Shown: one piece after another, positions 47,211-58,115 of the stretch
Layout: every line of letters starts with the position of its first letter
How positions within the stretch are numbered: position 1 is the first letter of the stretch
Assembly (NCBI RefSeq): GCF_051020975.1
Contig: NC_135046.1
Span: forward strand, 6,696,001-6,760,000
Direction of reading: 5' to 3'
Source of the DNA: Osmia lignaria lignaria
Lineage: Eukaryota > Arthropoda > Insecta > Hymenoptera > Megachilidae
DNA: 64,000 nucleotides
Program-made: the position numbers and the translations under genes
Notes under the pieces: model-generated
Databases searched by the model: none
What the model saw: only the letters and a program-made list of their open reading frames with translations
Told to the model about the DNA's origin: nothing

Positions 47211-50200
47211 GTGAGTAAGCAGGATTTTAATGGACGGGCCTTCGAATCATTAAGGAAAAGTGCTCTTTTATTTCATCCAGGCCCTCCTTTCGTCACTCGT
47301 TTCTTCGCTTCGATTGTCTAATCTTTCGTCCCGCTGTTCCGACCCAGATCCCATCCGGATAGCGGAACGTTTCCGAACGTTCGATCGCGATAACCTTTCG
47401 AATATCTGTCAAACGCTTTCGTACGATCATCTATCTTGTCGCGCGTATCAAAGGACATCGCGTTACTCGTAAGTGAATGATAAGTATTTCTTTCGGTCGT
47501 GAAAAGTTTCAACAGTTCTACGTGAACGCGATACAGCGCTTTTGAGGGAATGGCGAATAGCTACGCGCACGCAGTCAGGTAAATTTGTTAAAGACATTGC
47601 TGCATTAAATATCGCGTTGCAACCGGCGGAGTAAAGCACTTCGGTATCGTTCCCCGGCATGAATAATTCAATAAAACGATAACTGAGTTGCGTGTTAATT
47701 TACCGACTCGAGAGTTGCCGCGCTAATAATTCACGCTTTATGATATATCACTGACGTTTCGCTCTTGACGATTATACAACGCGCTGCCACGGTCACTCGT
47801 AATTTTCCTCTAAATATTTTTCGATTGAAAAGATAATAAAATTCTGACGAGTTGCCCTGGCGTTGATCGGTGTGTCGAGCACACCGAACTTGGAAAGATC
47901 AAGTATGTTCAAGTAATAATAACCTCAGTTTTCGACCAGTTTTCGACCATCATTACCTACCGATCTGGCGCATACGATTAGTCGCGACTCTATCCCTACC
48001 GGTCTCCTACTGATAAAGGTACCGCCCAAATTGGGGGCGATATCGGTGTATACGGAATTAATTATCACCACATATGAAAAAAGAGAAGAACATATGCGGT
48101 TAAGCGGGGGCTTCATCCAACCCATGCGCGAAACGAGGTTATTCTTACATTGGACAGAGTATAGAGGGAAACGTAAGGAGAGGAGGAACCCTGGGTGGTT
48201 GGTGTCATGAATTTATGAAGCGATACTGGCTGACGATAATTGTACGATTCTACAGAAAGCATTATAGGATCGTATCGTAGCCGGTTTTATCGTCGATATT
48301 TGTCAACGTGCGGATACAAACACCCTTGTTGCTCGTGTTACTTGCCCCGCCACCTTTACGGCCGCCTAAGCCAGTATCGTAATTATGGCGGGGTTATGGG
48401 GGCATAAAGGGAGAAGTAGAGACGAAGTAACACTCTCGATCTCACCTATAAATGGCCTAAGGCCGACACACGCCTTTCGTATTTACACGAGACCAGGCCA
48501 CCACCTGTGTATACGTCGAAGGTCGAACGTACAAGCACATATATACACATATGTGTTAACGTGGTACACACATGCCCGAGGGTAATGCAGTATGTTAACC
48601 GTAGTCAACAACAACGGGAATGTTTACTGAAATTCAACAAGCGACGTCGTTCGATTGTCTGTTAATTCAAGCAATCGAAATTCCGCGGAAATTAGGTGTA
48701 CAATTGTTAATTAAATTCTTGTTTTCGATCGTCCCGTCTACGATGGGAGAGCCGAAACTATCTATTTGGTTGCCGGATGTACTCGATTTGTAGCTACGAA
48801 CAGAGATACAGCTCGATCGAAGTTTTATTGGTTGATTGTCGCTGGGAAAAATCGGAAAAGGGCAAACCGGTGGGCGTCCCCGAAGCGACTCTTTCGACCG
48901 TTATAATTGTCCTTTCACGCTGCCTGCTGCTTCGACTTTTTCGATAACCAACAAACTGCGAGAACGCTTACCCGTGAAAACGGCAATGTTGCTTTTAAAC
49001 TGCTGCGCGAAACGTGTTTCATTGCGTGTTTAAATATTCCTTAAGACACTTGTCCCTTCTTTGAGATACCTTGTATATTACTGAAATACTTCAACAAGTT
49101 TCTGCTCAAAGAACTGACTAAATAAACATTCCATTTAATGAGATTCTGCGGTAAATTTCTCCCCAAGTATGCAACAATTTCAAAGATCTTGCAGAGTGAA
49201 TTTACATATATACATATCAGAAAGCATTTCGTAATTTTCTGGCGATTTTCACCGGAGCGCAATTCAGTTGCAAAGTGTGAAAGATTTTATTCAATTTTCC
49301 GACCATCGTGGCTCGAGTTACGGGCTTTCTGTAAACGTTGACGAGTAAAACGAACATAGCGTCGATGTTGCATCCCGAGAGCAGTGGTTTGAATGAAATT
49401 ATAATCTGATGGAACGTGAAAACTCCGGGAAAACGTTGAATAAATTCCTCTTCTCGGTCGAATGTAATATGAGAAAAAAAATTGTTCCAGATTTAATTTT
49501 TATTCCTGTTTCGTGAATTGAACACGTTCTTATCTGTGCTAGAAAAACTTGAAGGAATATTCCATTGTAATCTTTGTTTCTGGCAAATGGTCGAGAGGAA
49601 TAAAAACGACAAGGAACTTTTCTCCAACTTTTGTCGAGTGGTTAAGGCAAGAATCGTAGAATAGAAAAAACAACAGGAATATTAAAGAAACAACGCCAGG
49701 AAAAGACGTTTGAACACAAAGCTTGCGCAGGTATATCTACCGATAAAAACAGAGGAGGGTTTCTTTTAAACAAGGCGTCAAAAATTTTTCTTTCGACCGA
49801 CGAAATGCTCAAGGCCAGCTTCTCGAGTCCGAGACTGTGTTTCATAAAAAGAGGAACAGCCTCTTTTCACCGAAGAAGAAAAGTTGTCGACAACATGCAA
49901 ATTCTTAGTCGTTGAGGGAGAGGTCGATTGGAAGTTTCGATAGCGATTCGAGGTCAGCCGAAGACCCTTCTGATATGAAGTTTCGGGGGTGAAAGTTTAT
50001 ACTCTCGTTTAGGACAGAACTTTCCCGTGGAAAGAAAGAATGTTTCGAAAGGCGTATCGACGGAAAATTCGTCGAAGAGGCGTTCGCGTAATGGCGCGTG
50101 CTCGTTCTCGAAATGGCTGACGAACCATCGTTCAGGATGGGGGTAAAAAATGATAACGAGGCGGCTATTAAATCAGATTAGCCAGAGAAAATGGAAAGGA

Positions 50201-50450
50201 AAATGAAATTTTTTGCGCTCTCTCAAAATTTCCTTTTAATACTTGCGCGCTAATCCGGCCGAAGAATTCCAAGCTGAATCGAGCCCTCCGGGTAAATTAT
50301 GTAGCCGCGGAATGAAAGCGGTCGCTGGAAATACCGGCACGCTTAAGCTGATGAAAATTTCGAAAAACTTTCGAAAAACGTCTCGTTGGAAAATAAAAGC
50401 TCGTCGACAAGGAACCAAGGATAAATTCCTGAGGATCGATCCTGGCCTAC
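47211..50450. other. Spacer or intron, no gene seen
   Basis: No exon with two good borders was found on either strand. A CACATATGTG palindrome lies near 48547-48556, and an octamer ATGCAAAT at 49895-49902. A TATAAAT at 48447 has no initiator at the expected spacing. If the start exon at 47196 is real, this is part of its first intron. Confidence 0.5.
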
Positions 50451-50561
50451 CTTGCCAAAGATGAATTTGTTGTTCAAGAGCAAGACCACCGCTCCGAGTG
50501 GATTTTCCTGCGTGTTTTTCAGACCCGTAACGAGATCAGCGTTCGTTTCTACGCCAGTCAC
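50451..50561 (-). CDS. Internal exon, 37 codons, family not recognised
   Basis: On the minus strand CCGTCTAG| is followed by a 111-base interval that is open, starts and ends in phase 0, and meets AAG|GTAGGC. Codons are strongly of the purine-first type expected of coding DNA (GTG ACT GGC GTA GAA ...). The peptide begins VTGVETNADLVTGLKNTQ and ends with a hydrophobic stretch NPLGAVVLLLNNKFIFGK. I cannot assign a family. The pyrimidine tract before the acceptor is only moderate. The opposite strand is also open over this interval but lacks splice borders, which favours the minus strand. No adjoining exon was found, so the gene must have long introns. If the plus-strand chain at 47-53 kb is real, this exon lies antisense within its first intron. 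Confidence 0.4.
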
Positions 50562-50951
50562 CTAGACGGATAAGGCTTCAAGTAGAGCACGCGGGTTCCA
50601 CCCTCTCGGCAACGCTCGTTCGTGGCAGTCCACCTCGTTCGAACCCTGTCCCTCCCTACCGCCCGTTCATCCTCCGCCGCACCGCAGCTCGTGCTTCTTC
50701 TACGGGATAATCTTGTTACCGGCGATACCTACCCCCTTAATCCGTGGGAGCTTGTCTACGAACGAGCACCTAATCGTTCACCGAACCAGCCTACAGATTT
50801 CTAACGCAGCAATCCCTACGTTTCCCTACGTTTCTCGATACCAGGAAAGGTTGCTTCGTTAGACGAGCTACTCTCGTTCAGGGGACGATGTTGGACTTTG
50901 TAAGGACTCGGTGGAAACAGACTGTTTTTAAAAATTTTTGTTCCAGTACAG
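50562..50951. other. Spacer, no gene seen
   Basis: A plus-strand 60-codon frame at 50622 has no family resemblance. The sequence is CpG-rich with pyrimidine tracts, and nothing further can be supported. Confidence 0.5.
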
Positions 50952-51021
50952 GTGCAACTAGTTTCAATCATCGATCGCGAACGAGTACCGGAAGCACGGC
51001 TACGTCTAATTTATTCGTTAA
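50952..51021 (+). CDS. Candidate internal exon
   Basis: A T-rich tract ending in CCAGTACAG| precedes 70 open bases that end at a good donor, TTAA|GTGAGT. Starting in phase 0, it reads VQLVSIIDRERVPEARLRLI and a few more residues, and ends one base into a codon. An alternative acceptor five bases upstream opens a Ser/Thr-rich frame instead, so the frame is not certain. Its phases fit the start exon at 47196 (phase 0) and the candidate at 52097 (which needs one upstream base). No family is recognised. Confidence 0.2.
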
Positions 51022-51668
51022 GTGAGTGAAACGGATATTTTGCAAGAATGGAAAGTTGATTTCTGGGTTATTGGAGGATCGATTGACACGGCCGGCCGGG
51101 GCGGCTAGCTTGTTAACCTCGAGTAGCGGAACGATTATCGATAAGAAAGTTATTAAAGTTCCCAGCCATTCGAGTCGCGTTGGGATAAACTAGCGGGGTA
51201 GGAAAGAGGGACGCGTACCGTTCCCCTATCACTCACGATTAGGGTAGACAAATAGAAACACCCTGTTCAACGTTCCCACGAGGAAGCAACGGGAATACGC
51301 TACCTATATTATGCAGTAGGTTAATCGCGAGCTTGGGATCCTGTCCATTAAAGGATCAGCCTGGCCGTGTTCCTATTTAGCCAACGAGAATTCGTAAAAC
51401 GGTTCTTTGATACCAAACGAGGTTAAAGCTTATTACAAATGGATCGTTGGCCTCGTTGCTTCTAATTTAACTGATTCTTTTCCATCCCTTTCAAATTCTA
51501 GCAAGAAAAATATCATTGGAGATGCTTTCACGAAGTAGATCGAGGTCAAAGGTAAAAATTTCACTTCGAAATACGATCACGCGCTGAAAGAAAATTATTT
51601 TTATCTATTCGAAATTATTAAGGGCGCCGTTCTTGTAAAAGAAGAAAGGATCCTTGTATACAATGGTA
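51022..51668. other. Spacer or intron, no gene seen
   Basis: A DRE motif (TATCGATA) is at 51136-51143. No open frame of interest and no paired splice sites. If the plus-strand chain is right this is intronic. Confidence 0.5.
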
Positions 51669-51855
51669 CAGTAGAACCTTGATTATCCTAACTAATTCTA
51701 AAAATTGTAACTAATACAAAAAATTATGATTAATTACATAAATATTGTTTACTCATTTTTGTGTTGAATATATTTTTTTTTAATTTAATAATTCTGCTGG
51801 GGAACTTTCTTTCTGTGCTTGGATGATCCATGTTCGGATAATCGAGGCTCTACTG
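51669..51855. mobile_element. pogo/Tigger-type MITE
   Basis: The 187-bp element begins CAGTAGAACCTTGATTATCC and its other end, read on the minus strand, is CAGTAGAGCCTCGATTATCC: terminal inverted repeats matching at 18 of 20 positions. This end sequence is the hallmark of pogo/Tigger elements of the Tc1-mariner superfamily. A TA target dinucleotide is kept on the left; on the right it has become CA. The interior is AT-rich with no transposase frame, so it is a non-autonomous copy. It lies about 240 bp upstream of the candidate exon at 52097, where it could be intronic. Confidence 0.8.
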
Positions 51856-52096
51856 CAGAGAAATCAGCTATCAGAATTCTACGTTAGAATATAATAGTAA
51901 GTAGAATCGAGTCTGGTTGTATTCGGGAGGGTTGATCCGCGCGTTTTGATCTGCTGACAAGGTCCGCAAAGACAATTCCAGCGTAATAGAGACTGCGACC
52001 CTTGAGGCAACTCGCGCCATTCAGAACGGACCGGACCAACGTTACCGCGACACAGATGGCCACCTTCGTCCCAGCTTCTTCCCCGACCTACGATAG

Positions 52097-52188
52097 AGCA
52101 AACAATAGCCAACCCCCGATCCTGGTCGTCTGAAATTAACGCTAAAATGCTGCGCGATACTTTGGCGAAGCCCAAGGGAGCCTCCAGG
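52097..52188 (+). CDS. Candidate exon encoding a basic peptide
   Basis: A long pyrimidine tract (CTTCGTCCCAGCTTCTTCCC) leads to an acceptor at GATAG|, followed by 92 open bases and a good donor, AGG|GTAAGC. It needs one upstream base, reads QTIANPRSWSSEINAK and then MLRDTLAKPKGASR, and ends in phase 0. Alternatively the ATG at 52147 starts translation; then MLRDTLAKPKGASR is the N-terminus and the sequence upstream, which has a 25-codon uORF beginning at 52056, is leader. The frame is open back to a TGA at 52003. Codons look coding-like. No family is recognised. A second AG at 52107-52108 would shorten the exon without changing frame. Confidence 0.35.
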
Positions 52189-53271
52189 GTAAGCCGCGTT
52201 AACTGGAATCCGTTCTTGTCTCTTTGTTGGTCTTTCTTAACAATGCAATGGTTAATTACTGCCGGCGCAGAATTTCCATATGTACTACCCGTTGAATATT
52301 ATACGTACTCTTGAATTAAAAAATGTTTGAAGAAATATCCTTCCGTCGTTCGCATCGAACCAGTGAACGATCGAAAATTAACTGACAGAGGTTCGTTAAG
52401 TCGTCCTTCGTCAAGAGTTAATCAGATGACAGGGTGACCGTTCGACGCCGGGAACCGTCGCGTCGGAGGGTGGAAAACAGTGAGAAACCGATGGAAAGCT
52501 GGCAGAAGGGAGTAAGAGGGAGCGATAGAGAAATAGCAGAGAGATCAGGGAAAATCGGTCGTGCGAGTATTACAGGCACGTTCACGCGTGGCTGTTTGCA
52601 CGCGACAGGCGAAGAGCAAATACGTGTTTCCATTTGATGCGTTAAGCTTTTACCTCTCTGTGTGAGTTTGCCGGGTGTGCGTGTGCCTGTAACTGTATGT
52701 GCACAGGTGTGCCGGTACGTGCGTGACGGATTCCGTTGCCACGGAACGAAAGGGACGATACCGACGACCCGACCAGGCCGATGATCCGCCTGCCACGCCG
52801 TTGCAAAAGTGGGACGGTAATTTCATTTGCATGGGGTTCTGCCAACTGCGCCGCGACGCGGCTAAAACCGACCAGAAGGGAGGAGAGATAATGGAGAGGA
52901 ACAGCGGGAGCCCGTTAAAGCGAGGACAAGAGAACAACACAGAAGGGAAAAAAGGAGAAGCAAATGAAAGAGAGAATGTTCGCTTGACGAAGAATCCTAT
53001 AGGAATCTCATTCCAGTCAGGAGAGTGTTCTTTTTTCGTTCCATCACCTTCGCCGACTTTACTGCATATCCTTGTTTCTCCTTTTTCTTTCCTCTCCGTC
53101 GCTCGTGAGTTATGCAGAAAGAACGTGAGGTAGAAACGGAATTTAAATGATCCATACAAGATTCTATTAGACGAGTAATAAGGAAATTTGAATTTGGGTT
53201 TATATCGTGTATCTTGGATTCAGACCTCCTAGTAATTCCCGGTATTCCTTTTACCATAAACTTCGTTGCAG
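52189..53271. other. Spacer or intron, no gene seen
   Basis: Overlapping frames of 144 and 169 codons on opposite strands around 52650-53159 show no domain and are taken as chance. Short TG-rich sequence lies at 52660-52720, and an octamer ATTTGCAT at 52825-52832. Confidence 0.5.
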
Positions 53272-53327
53272 AACACAAATTTCGAGATGACGTGTACAGG
53301 GAAAGGGCAGGCACGGAAGAACCTCGG
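53272..53327 (+). CDS. Candidate 56-bp internal exon
   Basis: A pyrimidine-rich acceptor (AACTTCGTTGCAG|) and a consensus donor (CTCGG|GTGAGT) bound 56 bases. Two frames are open. Phase 0, which would follow the exon ending at 52188, reads NTNFEMTCTGKGQARKNLG; the other reads HKFRDDVYRERAGTEEPR after two bases. The second looks slightly more protein-like, so the frame is undecided. Splice borders are among the better ones on the plus strand, but there is no homology that I recognise. Confidence 0.25.
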
Positions 53328-56300
53328 GTGAGTGAGACACGGAAGAGTTCGGAAAATGTATTAATATTCCGTGGTTGATGTAACCCTCGAAGGGTACATT
53401 TCGGGTCGAGACACTCGTGCGAGGCTTTCATTTCTTCCCTCCGAGAAACGAAATTCTCGAGGTAATTCGTACGAATATGTACCTATGGTACAATCTCCTG
53501 ACTACCTTCTTTGACACAATCGTAAAGACCGGGGGGCACGTATCATCGTTATTAGCCAAAATGATAAATACGGTAATATCAAGTGAGTAGGATAAGCCTG
53601 GGTTAAAATTATAGCAAAGCGATCTCGAAAAACAAAAATTAATAATAAAAATGACGGTACCTAAAAATCCGCGCGTCTAATGGACCCACTGTCGGACTAT
53701 CCCTCGTAATTTCGCCCCTTCTGCAATCCATTTTTCATTCTTGTTAGTACTAGCACGCGTCCGCCCGTTACTCCCGCTTTCTTATCCTCTTAAGTGTTAT
53801 AAATCAACCTTTAACGTCGGTTTAGTCGACCGAATAAATTTCCTCGTGTCGTTGCGCCGTTGCGCGAATTCCACGTAATACTTCGAAAGCTGTTGGTCTA
53901 ACGACCGAGTCGTTTCAAGCATACGCGGGGGCGGACCGGTGCGCTTTGTTCAGGGAAACCAGAGCCAGAGAAACTGCTCTTTCTTTTCCTTCCTCTTCTT
54001 CATCTTCTTCTTCATGCAGGCTAAACATGCTTTGTCCTCTCTGGCTTAATACCTGCGTCACTTTCTGCTCCAATTTCTTCGAGAATCTTTGTCATTCGAG
54101 GAGCTCGGAGCGTTTCAATTTTCTCCGTTCGGCGTGCCGGTCGCAGAGCTTTACATTCCTCAGACTCTCGAGGAATCTGGCTTTTTGTCCCGGCAATTGA
54201 AACGGCGGCAACGATCTCGCCGTCGTCGTGGCGGGCGGCACAATGCTCCGTATGGAACGAATCGCCTCGCATTTCCGTGCCGTTTCCACGACAATGAAGT
54301 TTGCGCCTCGTTCCAGAAATAATGAGCCGCGAACGCACGCTATAAACTCGGCGCGCATCCTGTCCCGTTTCAACGTAATTAAAAATGTCGTTCGAAAACA
54401 CATTGCCCCCCGCAAACGTGTGCGCGCGTCCGTGTTGTCCGGTACTCGTTGTTTCAACTTTCATGTGTTTCAAATTTTTTACGTACATTAATTACTCGCG
54501 GACGTTACGCGAATTATAATTATTTGTCCTCGTACTCGTACCGTTTAACAACGTGCTCGTTGTTCCGAGTTACAAACAGGTAAACGAAAAAAGGAAATAA
54601 AAAAGGGGAGAGGACAAACGTACGCTTTCCCTCTCTCTGGTTATTTTTTTCCTTTTTGCTACTCGTTTCAACCACTCTTGCTTCTTGCAACTTCAAGATA
54701 CGGTGCTAGAAAGAAACAAGTTAAAGGTGTACGCGAACTCTTCTAGTCTCCTCATCTTACCCGTCCCACCCCCGCTTCCTCTCTGTTCGCGGAAGTTAAT
54801 AGGTAGGAAAGTCGACGTAAGCCTCGTAATAAAGTGGCGAAACGTACGGTTCTCTTTTCTGCGAGCAGACAGCAAAGTATTTGTCCTCCCGCGGCCAAGC
54901 TTTCCTTCATTTCTTCTAGGGATTTTGCTTCGGCAAAGCTTCCTCTGCGACGCTCGTCTAGCGGCCAACTTTACGACGATAATAATTTCGGCGGACTACG
55001 TTAATAGGATTACGGTGTCCTTTCGTAATTGTCCAGGGTGTCGAGCGTGTTATACCGTTCAGAAGAGAAAATAGCAGGTGTTAGTCTGCTCAAGATACGC
55101 GTCGTCCGAGTTTCTTCTTGCGTTTCGTATCGGGACGCAAAAAGAAGAGGTAGAAGCTTTCGCGAAATCTGTTACCGAGACCGCGTCTGCTTTCACAGGG
55201 TCGAGGTATATTTCGTGCACCAGGTGTTACCACGCAGACGGTTAAAACAATTTGCCATAAATTTTGCTGGGCTAAAAGGTAAACGACCAAAGTAGAGGGT
55301 TCGGTGAGAGGAAAACGGACCAAGGATTTTCAGACGAATCCACCGTCTTTGCTTTTCTTCTTCCATCTGTTCCGTTTCAATTTTCCACGCTCATTATTCC
55401 CTTAATTAAATACAAGTATCGTTAATACCTTGTCTGAAAAGTATCATCGCGACACGGTTGTTCGGTTCTTTCAAGGTAGTCACCGTTCGGAATTGTTTTT
55501 CGAGTTGCCAGGCTAACGACGCACGGAAAAATAATTTTCAAGTAGGGTCGGGGGTGTTTCGGGTTAGTGGATCTCGAGGAGCGTGCTTCTTGCGAGAGAA
55601 GGAAACAACGAGGAATCTCGTCCCTAGCCGGAGGCACTGAAATACTGCGGCGAGGCTTGGAAGCAGTTGAGATAGCCGGTCTGAAGGGACAAGAAGAAGG
55701 ATTCATAAAACAAGGGAGCAAGGCGAGGGCGACATATTGCTGCGCGTGGTATGTATTATGCATGAACAGGCCAGGCCTAGTCTCTGCCACTTCACCTCCT
55801 CCTCTACTTTCGCTCGACTCTGCTTTTGTTCATTTCTTTAAAGACGAGTCTATTAATTCGCAACAATTTTACCTCCGTCTAGTTACCACTTCCGTCGATG
55901 AGTTTAATATACAAACGAGTTAACGTCGGATCTTGGGATTCCGGGCAATTTCTTCACCTTGGTAGCCGGAGATTCCATGGAACGTCGAATAAAGCGTCGC
56001 AAATTGCGCCGATACTCGTTACGGGCAAAGCCCTTTCATTTAGCTAACTTGTCCGACTAATTGAAGAAGCTCGCTCAGAAATCATCCCCCGTCGAGTGCG
56101 AACGTTGTTTCGCATTGCGTTCCAGCAATTTGCGAAATTTCTGTTCGTTACCATCGACCGTGGCCGCCCGCATCCTCGGCAACACGCTCTAAATAAACCG
56201 TCGAGTAAGTCGTCGCGAGATACTCGACTCGTCAGCCAGCCGTTCCTCTCTTCTCCAAATTTCTATCCCGACTCGAGAGTTTCGCCGTCGACGACGACAG

Positions 56301-58097
56301 AATTATGCCACTTTTACCGTCGAACTTTCCCGACGTTCTTGCTGGTAATTCTTTTTCCCGATTTGCATCCATTTATAATCGTATACTTCGCATATCTTTG
56401 CTTCACCGAAATCGCAATTTCAGAAAATAGAGAACGATTGTTCGATTAAAAATATCATTGCAATTCTTTACTCGTATCGTTCCAGGTATTTCCTGATCGA
56501 ACCTCGTATTTTTAACCGAATTGCCGCAGCTCGAGGCTGGTCCTAATAATAATTCCGGATGGTCCCGGGGATAATTCAAAGGTGGTTGTCTTTATTTACG
56601 CGTGACGTCAGCAGAGGTCGGATGGAAACCGGTGTAACCCTCACCTTGTCCGCCCACGTAGAATCACAGGGGACCAAGATAAGCCCTGATGTATCGGATA
56701 AAGACATCCCTTTCATCCTTAGGAGGGGCGCGTTTGCAACACACCGGCATGTAGCAACAGCAGCTAGCGATTCCCCGTGGCCGTGTGTTTTATCGCGCCA
56801 TGAAAAGCGGAATATAATTCGCGAGTGCAAACACGGACGAAGGTATACGATATTGAATAAGTAGCCCCTCGTCGTGTTTCGAGGGCTCTGTTACCGAGTC
56901 GTATCCAGAGGAAGGGAGATCGTAAAAGCACGCGTACGACACCGAGACCTTTAACCCCCCCGTGTGCGGATCCGCGCTTAAATACAACCATTTCAGCCCC
57001 TTTTACACCGCGTAAACTCCCCCCCACCGACTCGTCCGTAGACGAAATAAAAATCTTCTTTTCGAGAGGTGCGACGACCGGCTAACGTTACGACGCGATG
57101 CGGTGACTTTATCGTCTGCGACGAAAACGCGGCTAGGAATGGAGAGGCAGCATTGTCGGCACACGTGCCACGATTCATCACATCGAAAGGTACACGTGTA
57201 AGCGTGTCGACTACGAACGGAAGTAAAATAAGCTTGATGCGAAACCGATAACGTCGTCGGGGTGCACGACCTACTGCATCTAGAAGCAACCCCCGACCTT
57301 CTGTTTCTACCCTTCGTGGACGTAGCCAGTTACGCGACCCGCTGCAAATATGTATTAGATTTTCGTTTGCCCAGCTGGTTATCCAAAATGGAAAATACCA
57401 TTTAGGTTCATTCTGCGATCTATTGTATCGAGTATATCATCTTGCCTCTAGAACGGTAGACATTGGGATTTTTTCTACCTTTTTTCTTTGGCAAGTGTTG
57501 GAATTCTAATGATCATTGAAATGTAAGACACACTTGGAGAAGTTTTCCATATTAGAGAATAGTGTAGCGAAGTATATTAAGCCAGATACGAAACAACGGT
57601 GGAAAGGAGAAAGGATGGAAACTCCTCATCGAGTATGCACCTCAAAAGTCTCGTTCGTTTCGCGTTATGCGATGCAAACAGCATACGCTCGTGGGACGTG
57701 TACAATACGCCATGCAACTGTTCAATCGTGTGGAATGTTTGCTCGTATTCCTCTCACGTAATCCTTCTATTCTAACAGAATTTAATAAATACTAATTATC
57801 TCTGTCCAATGTTTTCGAGCATCAATCCTGATTTCATGTATCCTAATCTTTCACTTATTTCACGACCATCCTGTATCTCATTTTTCAACTTTAGCAACGT
57901 TCGGAGATTTAGTTCGTTAAAAGAGCGAAGAGTAAAACGAACGGATCGATTCTCACGGTGAAAGGCAAACAAACGAAATCGCGGTAGCTCATCGCGAATG
58001 CATCCCGAGGATTCCGTTCGGCTCCCATTACGGAATGCAAGTTGCATGCAGCCGAGCGAGGCGTAGAACAAACCTTCGAGGCGTTACATCGTGTCTG
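53328..58097. other. Non-coding stretch, no gene seen
   Basis: Around 53946-54490 five frames on both strands are open for 77-155 codons, which points to low stop-codon density and not to a gene. A 118-codon frame at 55567 starts with GTG and lacks borders. An octamer ATTTGCAT is at 56361-56368. No exon with paired splice sites was found. Confidence 0.5.
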
Positions 58098-58115
58098 ATG
58101 CATGCATGCATGCAT
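58098..58115. repeat. (ATGC)n self-complementary tract
   Basis: ATGCATGCATGCATGCAT is a perfect 18-bp palindrome made of tandem ATGC units. Such alternating sequence can form cruciform or Z-like structures. A shorter TGCATGCATG run occurs near 4529. Confidence 0.9.

Noticed and set aside
53946..54491. Cluster of five overlapping frames, up to 155 codons
   Set aside because: Frames are open on both strands together, which indicates low stop density; no domain, no paired splice borders.
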